Shown here in pieces: positions 24,564 to 33,381 of a stretch of DNA of 64,000 nucleotides; position 1 is the first letter of the stretch, and the number at the start of each line of letters is the position of its first letter. The notes beneath the pieces were generated by a model that worked only from the letters and a program-made list of their open reading frames with translations, made no database searches and was not told where the DNA came from. The translations under genes were made by a program, and so were the position numbers. Origin of the DNA: Bacillota bacterium (GTDB lineage Bacteria > Bacillota > Bacilli > Paenibacillales > Paenibacillaceae); contig JAEZCJ010000090.1 in the NCBI GenBank assembly GCA_023433615.1, positions 1 to 64,000 of the forward strand. Reading direction: 5' to 3'.

Positions 24564-25592
24564 ATGAGACAATCGACAATATTCAAGCGAATTGCCGCCA
24601 TGCTGACGATGGCTGCGCTCGCTGTATTGACCTCGGGCTGCGGCGAAAGCTTGATCGTCATGAATCCGAAAGGGCCGATCGGGGAGCAGCAGCGAGATCT
24701 CATTGTTATCACTACGCTGCTATGCCTGGTCATCATACTTCCGGTGCTGGTGATGACGTTCGTCATCGCATGGCGCTATCGGGAGAGGAAGAACAGCAAG
24801 GCGGCCTATAAGCCGGAATGGGAGCATAACACGAAGCTGGAAGTCATCTGGTGGAGCATTCCGATCGTGATTATCGCGATTCTTGCCGTGATCACGGTGA
24901 AGTACACGTATGAACTCGAGCCCTCCAAGCCGATCGCATCGGAGGAAGAGACGCTCACGATTCAAGTGACGTCGCTGGACTGGAAGTGGCTGTTCATCTA
25001 TCCGGAGCAGGATATCGCAACCGTCAACTATGTGCGATTCCCGGAGGACGTGCCGGTGAAGTTCGAGCTGACCAGCGACGCGCCGATGAACTCGTTCTGG
25101 ATCCCGCAGCTGGGCGGGCAGATTTACACGATGTCCGGCATGGCGATGACGCTGCACTTGCAGGCGGATGAACAGGGCGAATACCTGGGCTCCGGCGCGA
25201 ACTTCAGCGGGAAAGATTTTGCCAAGATGCGATTCACCGCGGAAGCGACATCCCAAGGCGCATTCGACGATTGGGTAGAGGATATTCAAGGCGCCTCGCC
25301 TGAGCTGACGCTGGAAGGCTACAAGGAGCTGGCGAAGCCGAGCGCGTCGGACGTCCGCACGTTCTCGGGCACGCCGGAAGGGCTGTTCGATCAGATCGTG
25401 ACCAAGTACGGCGCATCGCATAACCACGGCTTGTCGACGAAAGAAATCGAGCCGATGCCGCAGGGCGAACACGGACATGGCAGCGACCACGCGTCAGCCG
25501 CGGATGCCGCGGATGCTGCCGATGATGCCGATGCACTTGCCGACAAAGCTTCTGCGAATGCGCACAACGAGCATCACCAACACGAGGAGTAG
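24564..25592 (+). CDS. qoxA: Cytochrome aa3 quinol oxidase subunit II
   Basis: The ATG at 24564 follows GGAGAGGAACAGG. The 342-residue lipoprotein (lipobox LTSGC) has two membrane helices and an outer cupredoxin domain. The copper-A ligands of cytochrome c oxidases are absent: where they should be the sequence reads GSGANFSGKDFAKM without Cys or His. The enzyme therefore takes electrons from menaquinol. The C-terminal tail is rich in His, Asp and Ala. First gene of qoxABCD. Confidence 0.93.
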   Translation: MRQSTIFKRIAAMLTMAALAVLTSGCGESLIVMNPKGPIGEQQRDLIVITTLLCLVIILPVLVMTFVIAWRYRERKNSKAAYKPEWEHNTKLEVIWWSIPIVIIAILAVITVKYTYELEPSKPIASEEETLTIQVTSLDWKWLFIYPEQDIATVNYVRFPEDVPVKFELTSDAPMNSFWIPQLGGQIYTMSGMAMTLHLQADEQGEYLGSGANFSGKDFAKMRFTAEATSQGAFDDWVEDIQGASPELTLEGYKELAKPSASDVRTFSGTPEGLFDQIVTKYGASHNHGLSTKEIEPMPQGEHGHGSDHASAADAADAADDADALADKASANAHNEHHQHEE

Positions 25593-25603
25593 GAGGGTAC
25601 ACC

Positions 25604-27574
25604 ATGCTGGATAGAATCAAGGAATTCGCGTCCGAGTTCTTCGTGACCGGCGATCCGCTCATCTACGGGGCGGACGTAGGGATCGCGCTGACGATGATCG
25701 CGATCGTGTTCACCCTGACCTACTTCAAAAAGTGGGGCTGGCTGTGGCGCGAATGGCTGACGACGGTCGACCACAAGCGGATCGGCATCATGTACATTAT
25801 TGCCGCGCTGCTCATGCTGTTCCGCGGCGGGATGGATGCGCTGCTCATGCGGACGCAGCTGGTCATGCCGGATATGGAATTCTTATCGGCGGAACACTAT
25901 AACCAAATCTTCACGACGCATGGCGTCATCATGATCCTGTTCATGGCGATGCCGCTCATGTTCGGCTTGTTCAATATCGTCGTGCCGCTGCAGATCGGCG
26001 CGCGCGACGTCGCGTTCCCGTTCCTGAATAGCTTAAGCTTCTGGCTGTTCTTCTGGGGCGCGATGCTGTTCAACGTCTCGTTCGTCATCGGAGGATCGGC
26101 CGATGCCGGCTGGCTGGCGTATCCGCCGTTGTCGGGCAAGGCGTTCAGTCCCGGCGTCGGGCAGGACTTCTACATCTGGGGCATCCAGATATCCGGTATC
26201 GGCTCGCTGATGACCGGCATCAACTTCATCGTGACGATTCTCAAGATGAGAGCGCCGGGGATGAAGCTGATGAAGATGCCGATGTTCTCCTGGTCCGTGC
26301 TGTCGAGCTGCGTGACGATCATTTTCGCCTTCCCGATCCTGACGGTAACTTTGGCGCTCTTGTTCTTGGACCGTTATCTGGGCGCGCACTTCTTCACGCT
26401 GGACGGCGGGGGCAACCCGATGATGTACATCAACTTGATCTGGATGTGGGGTCACCCCGAAGTATATATCGTTATTCTGCCGGCATTCGGCATCTTCTCC
26501 GAGGTCGTCTCGACCTTCGCGAAGAAAAAATTGTTCGGCTACAAGTCCATGGTGTTCGCGCTCATGAGCATCAGCTTCTTCTCGTTCTTCACGTGGGCGC
26601 ATCACTTCTTCACGATGGGCTCCGGCGCGGACGTCAACGCCTTCTTCGCGCTGACGACGATGGTCATCGCGATTCCGACCGGGGTCAAAGTGTTCAACTG
26701 GCTGTTCACGATGTTCCGCGGACGGATCACCTTCAGCGGACCGATGATGTGGACGATGGGCTTCATTCCGTGCTTCGTCGTCGGCGGGATGACCGGCGTC
26801 ATGCTGTCTGTCGCGCCGGCGGATTTTCAATTCCATAACAGCTACTTCTTGATCGCGCACTTCCATCAAGTGCTGATCGGCGGCGTGGCGTTCGGCTATT
26901 TCGCGGGCCTGTATTACTGGTGGCCGAAGGTGTTCGGCTTCAAGCTGAACGAGCGGCTCGGCAAATGGGCATTCTGGCTCTGGAACATCGGGTTCTACGT
27001 CTGCTTCATGCCGCAGTATGCGCTCGGTCTCATGGGCATGACGCGTCGCGTCAATACGTACAGCTGGGACACCGGCTGGTTCGAGCTCAACTTGATCAGC
27101 ACGATCGGCGGCTTCCTGATGGGGATCGGCTTCCTGTTCCAGGTGTGGCAGATCGCGCACAGCATCAAGTTCATGGAGAAGGATACGACGGGCGATCCGT
27201 GGGGAGGGCGCACGCTGGAATGGTCCATTCCTTCGCCGGCGCCGCTGTATAACTTCGCGACGGTGCCTTACGCCGGAGAGCAAGATCCTTGGTGGGAAGA
27301 GAAGCAGCGCCGAGAGCGGGGAGAGGCGCCAGCGCCGAAGCCGGCGCTCGAGCCGATTCACATGCCGAAGAACTCGCCGATACCGTTCATCAAATCGTTC
27401 TTCTGGTTCGTGGCCGGCTTCGGCTTCGTCTGGGATTGGCTGTGGATGGCCATTCCGGGCCTGATCGGCGTCGCGGCCTGCATGCTGTGGCATTCTTTCA
27501 CTTACGATAACGACTATTACATTCCGGTCGAGGAGATCAAGCGAACGGAAGCGGCGGCAAGGGGGGCGGTGTAG
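25604..27574 (+). CDS. qoxB: Cytochrome aa3 quinol oxidase subunit I
   Basis: The 656-residue subunit has about 15 membrane helices and the haem-copper ligands: His in 'FTTHGVIMILFMAMP', the 'WMWGHPEVYIVILPAFG' Cu-B stretch with its His-Tyr crosslink pair, 'HHFFTMG', and 'FHNSYFLIAHFHQVLIGG'. It reduces oxygen to water and pumps protons. GAGGAGTAGGAGGG precedes the start, 11 bases after qoxA. Confidence 0.97.
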   Translation: MLDRIKEFASEFFVTGDPLIYGADVGIALTMIAIVFTLTYFKKWGWLWREWLTTVDHKRIGIMYIIAALLMLFRGGMDALLMRTQLVMPDMEFLSAEHYNQIFTTHGVIMILFMAMPLMFGLFNIVVPLQIGARDVAFPFLNSLSFWLFFWGAMLFNVSFVIGGSADAGWLAYPPLSGKAFSPGVGQDFYIWGIQISGIGSLMTGINFIVTILKMRAPGMKLMKMPMFSWSVLSSCVTIIFAFPILTVTLALLFLDRYLGAHFFTLDGGGNPMMYINLIWMWGHPEVYIVILPAFGIFSEVVSTFAKKKLFGYKSMVFALMSISFFSFFTWAHHFFTMGSGADVNAFFALTTMVIAIPTGVKVFNWLFTMFRGRITFSGPMMWTMGFIPCFVVGGMTGVMLSVAPADFQFHNSYFLIAHFHQVLIGGVAFGYFAGLYYWWPKVFGFKLNERLGKWAFWLWNIGFYVCFMPQYALGLMGMTRRVNTYSWDTGWFELNLISTIGGFLMGIGFLFQVWQIAHSIKFMEKDTTGDPWGGRTLEWSIPSPAPLYNFATVPYAGEQDPWWEEKQRRERGEAPAPKPALEPIHMPKNSPIPFIKSFFWFVAGFGFVWDWLWMAIPGLIGVAACMLWHSFTYDNDYYIPVEEIKRTEAAARGAV

Positions 27575-27575
27575 C

Positions 27576-28214
27576 ATGGCACAAGGATTGAATCATGCGG
27601 CAGGGGCCGGCGGGCATCAGGTCCATGGCCACGGCGGCGGTCATGACGGTCACCACGATCTTGAGTCGATGCGGCAGTTCGGCTTCTGGATTTTCCTCAT
27701 TACCGACGTCATTCTGTTCGGCTGCCTGTTCGCGACCTACGTCGTCCTGAAGGGCAACACGAACGGCGGGCCGACAGGAGAAGAATTGTTCGCGATGCCA
27801 GGCATCATTGCATCGACGTTCATCCTCTTGACGAGCAGCTTCACGAGCGGACTCGCGGTGCTGTCGATGAACCGCGGCGACAAGCGCGGGCTCATCTTCT
27901 GGCTGGCGATTACGGCGCTGCTCGGCGCGACGTTCATCGGGCTCGAAATCACGGAATTCGTGCACATGGTGCATGAAGGCGCAACGATCGGGACGAGTGC
28001 ATTCTTATCCGCGTTCTACACGCTCGTCGGCACGCACGGTCTCCACGTCTCGCTCGGTCTTGTCTGGATGACGTCGATCATGCTGCAGCTGTGGAAGCGC
28101 GGCATCAACGACGTGACGAAGCGCAAGGTGAACGTCGTGAGCCTGTACTGGCACTTCTTGGACGTCGTGTGGATCTTCGTCTTCACGATCGTCTACTTGA
28201 TGGGGGTGATGTAG
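27576..28214 (+). CDS. qoxC: Quinol oxidase subunit III
   Basis: The 212-residue protein has a His-rich N-terminal tail (residues 8-30) and five membrane helices of the COX3 family, with 'FLSAFYTLVGTHGLHVSLGL' and the end 'VSLYWHFLDVVWIFVF'. It starts one base after qoxB ends, so translation is coupled. Confidence 0.95.
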   Translation: MAQGLNHAAGAGGHQVHGHGGGHDGHHDLESMRQFGFWIFLITDVILFGCLFATYVVLKGNTNGGPTGEELFAMPGIIASTFILLTSSFTSGLAVLSMNRGDKRGLIFWLAITALLGATFIGLEITEFVHMVHEGATIGTSAFLSAFYTLVGTHGLHVSLGLVWMTSIMLQLWKRGINDVTKRKVNVVSLYWHFLDVVWIFVFTIVYLMGVM

Positions 28215-28215
28215 G

Positions 28216-28560
28216 ATGGCGGCTCAAGGGAATAACGGGCACGGCGTGGAAGGACATGCGCCTGAGCATGCGCATGGATCCTTCAAGTCTTACCTGATCG
28301 GTTTCCTGCTGTCGATCGTGCTGACGATCATCCCGCTCGTCGTCGTGCTGAACGATATGCTGGATCGCACGGGGACGATGATCGTGCTACTGGTCACGGC
28401 TGTGATGCAATTCGCGGTGCAACTGCTGTTCTTCATGCATCTGCGCGAGGAAGAGAAGCCGCGGTACAACCTGATTACGCTCATCTTCGGCTTGGTCATC
28501 GTCGTGCTCATCGTCGGCGGCTCGATCTGGATCATGACGTATAACGGGGTTGCGACGTAA
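28216..28560 (+). CDS. qoxD: Quinol oxidase subunit IV
   Basis: The 114-residue subunit has three membrane helices and the 'QFAVQLLFFMHLREEEKP' stretch typical of QoxD/CyoD, which helps assembly of the oxidase. It follows qoxC by one base and is followed by a terminator hairpin. Confidence 0.94.
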   Translation: MAAQGNNGHGVEGHAPEHAHGSFKSYLIGFLLSIVLTIIPLVVVLNDMLDRTGTMIVLLVTAVMQFAVQLLFFMHLREEEKPRYNLITLIFGLVIVVLIVGGSIWIMTYNGVAT

Positions 28561-28581
28561 GAGAGTGCGTGGAAGTGGAGG

Positions 28582-28611
28582 GCCTGCTTGATCGGTGACG
28601 ATCGGGCAGGC
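28582..28611 (+). terminator. Terminator of qoxABCD
   Basis: GCCTGCTTGATCG pairs with CGATCGGGCAGGC (two G-T pairs) around GTGA; TCTTGTGTTTG follows. Confidence 0.75.
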
Positions 28612-28670
28612 TCTTGTGTTTGCTGCGGCGAGATATCGTTCTGGGCGTAGGTGCGCGATATGTGAATAGG

Positions 28671-28846
28671 TGGTCATTAATGACCATTAATGTCCTGAGG
28701 ACTGCGTTTTGCAATCCTAACGGACAGTGACGACCTTCATACCAAACAAAGCGTGATTTTTTGCATTTTTCGCTCCCTAATGGTCATCTATGACCGTAAG
28801 GATATTGATTTTAGGGGGAATCAGCTCTTATGGACATTATTGTCCA
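28671..28846. repeat. Cluster of three related palindromes
   Basis: TGGTCATTAATGACCA (28671-28686), GGTCATCTATGACC (28782-28795) and TGGACATTATTGTCCA (28831-28846) share the pattern tGGnCA..TGnCCa. A weaker fourth copy lies near 28720 (CGGACAGTGACGACC). They may be operators or an intergenic repeat family. Confidence 0.6.
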
Positions 28847-28985
28847 TTGACTGCTGAAGTTTCATAAGGTTTCATAAGGATCCGTCGCAAAGAGTAACGT
28901 GGTGTAAGTGCGCGAAATGCTAAGAAGCAGCGGTGAGGTGCGTGGTATAATCGAGAGACTAAACGTTCGCGGGAGTGGATAGCAG

Positions 28986-29741
28986 ATGGAGCCGGTGACC
29001 ATATATTTCGTAGGCGGGGCCGATACGCCGCCGGAGTTGTTCAGGCCGCTGGCGGACGCGCTGCGGAACCGATTCGATGCGGAGCGGCGAACCGTGCATC
29101 TGCGGACGATCCAGGCTTACGGTAACCTTAGCGAAGGGTTCGGCCGCGCGGATGGCGGAAACGGCAGGGGAGATGCCGCAGGCGCGGGCGGCGGCGTCAT
29201 GAAGCACTGGTACGCGGCGGGTAGAGACGCGCGGCTGAAGCCGGGGCAGGCGGAGCAATCGATCGGCGGACAGCGGGTGCTAAGGCAGGTGCGGGTGCTT
29301 GGGGCGAGAATGCCGCTCTTGTTCGTCGGACATGGCGGCGGAGGCGTCGCAGCCTATCACGCGGCGGAGCTGCTCGAGCGAGAGGGCTGCGATGTGCGCT
29401 TCGTCGCGCAGGTCGGCTCGCCGAAGGTGCCGATCAGCAGCGGATTCCGCGGGCGCGTGGGTTACTTGGCCAAGAAGGGCATCGGCGTGGAGGGCGATCC
29501 GTTGACGTGGCAAGGGAGCTGGGCGCATGACAACTATAAGCTCAGCGCCCATCGTTACCCCGGTCTGCTGTACAGCGCCGCCGAAAGCCGCACGCGGCTG
29601 TATGCGCCGGAACGCGTCGAGCTGGTCGATATCCGCGGGCAACACCCGAGTTATTTTTCGCCCATGAAGGGCAAGGGTCCGGTCTCGAACCTAGCGAAGT
29701 CGCTGAACGTGCTGTGGGAGTGGTTCGGGCAGGCGTTGTAG
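28986..29741 (+). CDS. Alpha/beta-hydrolase-like protein lacking the nucleophile serine
   Basis: The 251-residue protein starts with 'VTIYFVGGADTPPELFRPL' and has a typical elbow region 'LLFVGHGGGGVAAYHAAELL', but the expected GHSxGG has Gly at the serine position (residue 117). A Gly-rich insert lies at about 50-70. The C-terminal part has 'DIRGQHPSYF' with the His where a catalytic His could sit. It is either an inactive hydrolase fold with a binding role or uses another residue. Its stop is four bases from the convergent next gene. Confidence 0.6.
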   Translation: MEPVTIYFVGGADTPPELFRPLADALRNRFDAERRTVHLRTIQAYGNLSEGFGRADGGNGRGDAAGAGGGVMKHWYAAGRDARLKPGQAEQSIGGQRVLRQVRVLGARMPLLFVGHGGGGVAAYHAAELLEREGCDVRFVAQVGSPKVPISSGFRGRVGYLAKKGIGVEGDPLTWQGSWAHDNYKLSAHRYPGLLYSAAESRTRLYAPERVELVDIRGQHPSYFSPMKGKGPVSNLAKSLNVLWEWFGQAL

Positions 29742-29745
29742 CGCC

Positions 29746-30540
29746 TCAATCGTATACGGCAGGTTGAACGAGAGGGTCGTGATTGGCTAAAGCAGCCAGA
29801 CAATCCTCTCTGAGCGAGAACGTTCTCACCCATTGCAGCGATTCGGCCGCCTGCTCTTCGTTCGTCATGACGCCGGGCAACAGCTGCTCCTTCCAAGATC
29901 GTTCCGAATAACCGACATCCGAAGCAAGCAGCAGCCATCCGTCCTTCAACCGAACAAGAACCGATAGCTGTCCCATTGTATGGCCGGGCGTATGCACCAG
30001 GTAGATCATACCGTCTCCGAATACGTCTTTCCCTAGATTGTATGGTCCATAAGGGATCGATTCGAATTCGATTGGCTCAAGCGGCAATCCCTCGTACCAC
30101 ATCTTCTTGAACGGCTTGACATGCTTGAATTCCAGTTCGCTGACCCAGAATCGCTTAGCTCCTTGGAGCATCTTCAACCCGCTGATATGGTCAACGTCCA
30201 TATGCGACACGACGACCAGATCGATATCGCTCGGAGAGAGACCTTGGGACGCGAGCTGTTCAATGACCGAAGCGCCAGGCGGGAGCCGGTATTCCACAAA
30301 ATGAGCCGCAGCTCCCAGATGTTCCAGGGGGTTCTTGCGCACGTCCTCATGCCAGCCGGCATCCACGACGATCCTGCCCTGCGGATGCTCGATCAAATAG
30401 GAAGACATCGGCAGCCACAGCTGGTAGTTTTCACCTCTGACATTCACGGGCGGCACGCTTTCAAGCTCCTTATAGGGCAGGGCCCGGTCTACCTTTACGT
30501 ACCCCGTACGCATGACATGTACCTTCACGAGCGATTCCAT
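29746..30540 (-). CDS. Metallo-beta-lactamase-fold hydrolase (N-acyl homoserine lactonase-like)
   Basis: The 264-residue protein has the zinc motif SHMDVDH (His113, Asp115, Asp117, His118), 'VHTPGHTMGQLSVLV' and 'LLLASDVGYSER' with the remaining ligands, and a C-terminal 'ALANHDP'. The arrangement and length match the AhlD/AttM branch of lactonases, but the branch also hydrolyses other esters, so quorum quenching is only a possibility. Confidence 0.78.
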   Translation of the reverse strand: MESLVKVHVMRTGYVKVDRALPYKELESVPPVNVRGENYQLWLPMSSYLIEHPQGRIVVDAGWHEDVRKNPLEHLGAAAHFVEYRLPPGASVIEQLASQGLSPSDIDLVVVSHMDVDHISGLKMLQGAKRFWVSELEFKHVKPFKKMWYEGLPLEPIEFESIPYGPYNLGKDVFGDGMIYLVHTPGHTMGQLSVLVRLKDGWLLLASDVGYSERSWKEQLLPGVMTNEEQAAESLQWVRTFSLREDCLAALANHDPLVQPAVYD

Positions 30541-30625
30541 CGTAACCCCACCAATCCGTCAGAATGAGTAATGCCATCTGACACCATCATAGGAGCTCCG
30601 CCATTCGGGCTGCAAGAACGCACTT

Positions 30626-31018
30626 TTAAGTACTTGACTTACTTTTAGGTAAGGGAGTGGCGCGCTGGCGACTGGCTTCTTCGCCGGCATCCGTCACTCT
30701 GAATTTGATCCCCCATTGTTGCATGGACTGCAGGATGGGCTGGATTTCCACGCCGAACTCCGCAAGCGAATACTCCACCTTAGGCGGTACGACAGGATAG
30801 ACTTTGCGGGTGATGATGGCATCCTTCTCCAGCTCTTTAAGCTGCTGGGCCAGCATTTTGTCCGTAATATTCGGCAGGGTCCGCTTCAGCTCGCTATAGC
30901 GCTTCGTTCCTTTGCTCAACTGCCACAGGATTAGAGCCTTCCACTTGCCCATAATCGTATTCAGGGCCAATTCAACTGGGCAATTGTAAGTGTATTCATT
31001 CATCCGATACTTGGACAT
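30626..31018 (-). CDS. HxlR-family redox-sensing transcriptional regulator
   Basis: The ATG at 31018 follows AAAGGGTGGAG. The 130-residue protein is a winged helix of the HxlR family ('MGKWKALILWQLSKGTKRYSEL', 'ITDKMLAQQLKELEKD') with the conserved Cys13 in the CPVE motif. YodB and HypR of Bacillus use such a cysteine to sense quinones, diamide or hypochlorite. It is divergent from a DJ-1-like, MFS and azoreductase operon, which it probably represses. Confidence 0.88.
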   Translation of the reverse strand: MSKYRMNEYTYNCPVELALNTIMGKWKALILWQLSKGTKRYSELKRTLPNITDKMLAQQLKELEKDAIITRKVYPVVPPKVEYSLAEFGVEIQPILQSMQQWGIKFRVTDAGEEASRQRATPLPKSKSST

Positions 31019-31047
31019 GACCGCTCCACCCTTTCCGAAAAGTGAGT

Positions 31048-31061
31048 CTATTACAAAATAG
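31048..31061. promoter_or_regulatory. HxlR/YodB-like operator candidate
   Basis: CTATT-ACAA-AATAG is a palindrome 30-43 bases upstream of the HxlR-type ATG in the divergent promoter region. Read on the minus strand, CACTATTTTGTAATAG resembles the YodB operator of Bacillus subtilis as I recall it. Confidence 0.5.
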
Positions 31062-31212
31062 TGCATTCTTCCCGATCCGCACGAACGCTTATATTATACG
31101 GGTATCGAACAGGTCGAAACAATACAGAGAGGAGGGCTGGAAGGAGTTGAAGAGGCGCGATCGCTGCGCCTAGGCCGGTTTGACCCATTATACAATGCTG
31201 GGAGATAGGGAA

Positions 31213-31941
31213 ATGGAACCGATAAACGGCAAGAAGAGAATCTTGATGATCGTTGCGAATCCAGCGGTCTCGACGACGATGGGCTGGCCTGTCGGGTATT
31301 GGGCATCGGAGCTTACTCACCCTTACTATGCTTTTACCAATGCCGGATTCGATGTAACGATCGCCAGTCCGCAAGGCGGAAGAGTAGAGATGGATGCCTT
31401 CAGTGACCCGACGAACGAGGACGGGTATGCGAAGGACGATATCCTGACGCTAGGCTATCTGCACGATAAGGCGTTCACGAAGCTATTGGAGAATACGCCG
31501 AGGGCCTCTAGTTTATCTCATGATAACTATGATGCGATCCTCGTGGCAGGCGGTCAATCCCCGATGTTTACGTTCGTGCGGGAAACCGAGCTTCAATCGT
31601 TGTTCAGCCGATTCTATGAGGGCGGAAAGGTATGCGCGGCGCTCTGCCACGGCACGGCTCTGCTGCTCCATTGTAAGCTGTCGAACGGGCAATCCATCAT
31701 CCAAGGGAAGCGAATGACCGGATACACGAATGAAGAAGAGGCGTACTTCGACCGGATGATGGGGAAGCCCGTAATGCCCTTCCGGATCGAGGACGAAGCG
31801 CGTGCACTGGGAGCAACCTTCATGAAGGGAGAAGCATTCATCCCGTTCGCCGTGCGGGACGGTCGGTTAATTACCGGACAACAGCAGAATTCCGGCAGCA
31901 AGACAAGCGAGTTGATCATGCAAGCGCTGTCGGAAGGATGA
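31213..31941 (+). CDS. DJ-1/PfpI (class I glutamine amidotransferase-like) protein
   Basis: The ATG at 31213 is eight bases after GGGAG. The 242-residue protein has the nucleophile elbow 'VCAALCHGTALLL' with Cys in CHG, plus 'LVAGGQSPMFTF' and the HchA-like 'YWASELTHPYYAF' start. Such proteins act on methylglyoxal or as stress chaperones/deglycases. Together with an azoreductase and an MFS pump under an HxlR regulator it fits defence against reactive carbonyls or quinones. Confidence 0.85.
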   Translation: MEPINGKKRILMIVANPAVSTTMGWPVGYWASELTHPYYAFTNAGFDVTIASPQGGRVEMDAFSDPTNEDGYAKDDILTLGYLHDKAFTKLLENTPRASSLSHDNYDAILVAGGQSPMFTFVRETELQSLFSRFYEGGKVCAALCHGTALLLHCKLSNGQSIIQGKRMTGYTNEEEAYFDRMMGKPVMPFRIEDEARALGATFMKGEAFIPFAVRDGRLITGQQQNSGSKTSELIMQALSEG

Positions 31942-31960
31942 GCGAGTAAGGAGCCGATCG

Positions 31961-33370
31961 ATGCAGCACTACAAGATGTCTAAGAAAGTCATGATCGTCC
32001 TGGCGGTGATGTGCGCCTTATTATACGCGGCATTGAATCAGACGGTCATCGGAACGATAACGCCGCATATCGTCTCTGATCTTGGCGGGATGGAACATCT
32101 ATCATGGATATTTACGCTATTCATGCTGACGTCCGCGGTCGCGACCGCGATTGCCGGCAGGCTCTCGGACCAGTACGGGCGTAAACGGCTCGTAGTGGCC
32201 GGCTTGGCTCTGCTCATGGTCGGATCGGCCTTATGCGGATTCTCGCGGACATTCTGGACGCTGGTATTGTTCAGAGGGCTTCAAGGGATGGGAGTAGGCA
32301 TCATCATCGCGATGTCGTTCACGATCGTAGGCGACCTGTTCGTCCCGCGCGAGCGAGGCCGATGGCTGGGTGTCGTGACTTCCGTGTACGGGATTGCCAG
32401 CCTATGCGGTCCCGTGCTGGGCGGGTATGTTGCAGACCACTCGCACTGGCGATGGGCATTCTGGATGTTCCTGCCTGTCGGGGCTGCGGCCTTGGGATTC
32501 GTTGGCGGGGTGCTCCCCTCTCTTCGATTCAAGGCTGATAAGGCGCTCGACTATGTCGGCACCTTCTGGTTGGCGACGGCAATTGTCTTGCTGATGCTCG
32601 GCTTCTCCTTAGGTGGGACCTATCTGAATTGGAGCTCGCCGATCATCATCGGATTATTGATCCTGTCCGTCTTTGCGCTCGCTATATTCATCAGGACCGA
32701 GAAGAGAGCAGCCTATCCGATCATGCCTCTCCCGATGTTCAACAATCGCACTTATACGCTCGCCAGTCTGATCGGACTGGCATCAAGCGTATGCATGTTC
32801 GGCACCATCATGTACGCGCCGCTCTATCTTCAGGGCGTGTTAGGCCTGTCCGCGGCTATGTCCGGCGCGCTCGTCATGCCTCTGACGCTCGGTCTCGTCT
32901 CGGCGAACTCGGCAGCCGGGTGGCTCGTCTCGCGATCCGGCCGTTATCGGAAGCTCGCGCTATGCGGCCTTGCTGTCATGACCTTAGGGATGCTGGGCTT
33001 GTCCATGATGGCTGTCGGTTCGAGCCTATTGACGGTGATGCTGTGCATGGCGGTATTCGGCATTGGATTAGGTACGGTGCTCTCCGTGTTCACGCTGATC
33101 TCCCAGAGCGCCGTGGATACATCCTTGCTGGGCTCTGCCACTTCGTCCTTTCAGTTGTTCCGCCAGTTAGGGGCTACGATCGGATTATCGGTCATGGGCA
33201 CCGTTCTTCAGCATCGGCTCGGCCAGCACGATTCCGATGTGGAGCGATTAAGTTATGCGCTGCAAGGCGTATTCCAGATCGGATTATCGGCATCCGTAAT
33301 GGCCTTGCTTTTAGGGTTATGCATGATCGAAATACCACTAAGATCCGCAGAAGCATCCAATACCGAATAG
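31961..33370 (+). CDS. MFS transporter, DHA2 (EmrB/QacA) type
   Basis: The 469-residue protein has about 14 membrane segments, the N-terminal 'ALNQTVIGTITPHI' variant of the DHA2 motif, 'GRLSDQYGRKR' (motif A) and 'GPVLGGYVADHSHWRWAFW' (motif C). These are proton-driven drug efflux pumps. AAGGAG precedes the start. It lies between the DJ-1-like gene and azoR, spaced 19 and 11 bases, so it likely exports the toxic compound sensed by the HxlR regulator. Confidence 0.9.
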   Translation: MQHYKMSKKVMIVLAVMCALLYAALNQTVIGTITPHIVSDLGGMEHLSWIFTLFMLTSAVATAIAGRLSDQYGRKRLVVAGLALLMVGSALCGFSRTFWTLVLFRGLQGMGVGIIIAMSFTIVGDLFVPRERGRWLGVVTSVYGIASLCGPVLGGYVADHSHWRWAFWMFLPVGAAALGFVGGVLPSLRFKADKALDYVGTFWLATAIVLLMLGFSLGGTYLNWSSPIIIGLLILSVFALAIFIRTEKRAAYPIMPLPMFNNRTYTLASLIGLASSVCMFGTIMYAPLYLQGVLGLSAAMSGALVMPLTLGLVSANSAAGWLVSRSGRYRKLALCGLAVMTLGMLGLSMMAVGSSLLTVMLCMAVFGIGLGTVLSVFTLISQSAVDTSLLGSATSSFQLFRQLGATIGLSVMGTVLQHRLGQHDSDVERLSYALQGVFQIGLSASVMALLLGLCMIEIPLRSAEASNTE

Positions 33371-33381
33371 GAGGTCTTGCA

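Larger units (their letters stand above)
28561..28985. other. 425-bp palindrome-rich spacer after qoxD
   Basis: After the qox terminator the spacer carries three related 14-16-bp palindromes (28671-28846), short T-rich stretches and no gene. The last 60 bases hold the promoter region of the next gene, without a clear consensus. Confidence 0.5.

Noticed and set aside
26033..27577. A 514-codon open frame on the minus strand opposite qoxB
   Set aside because: Arg/His/Glu-rich shadow of a conserved oxidase gene, common in GC-rich DNA; no start signal or domain.
24564..28560. Cytochrome c oxidase (caa3 type)
   Set aside because: Subunit II has no copper-A cysteines or histidine and no haem c CxxCH; the operon is a quinol oxidase.
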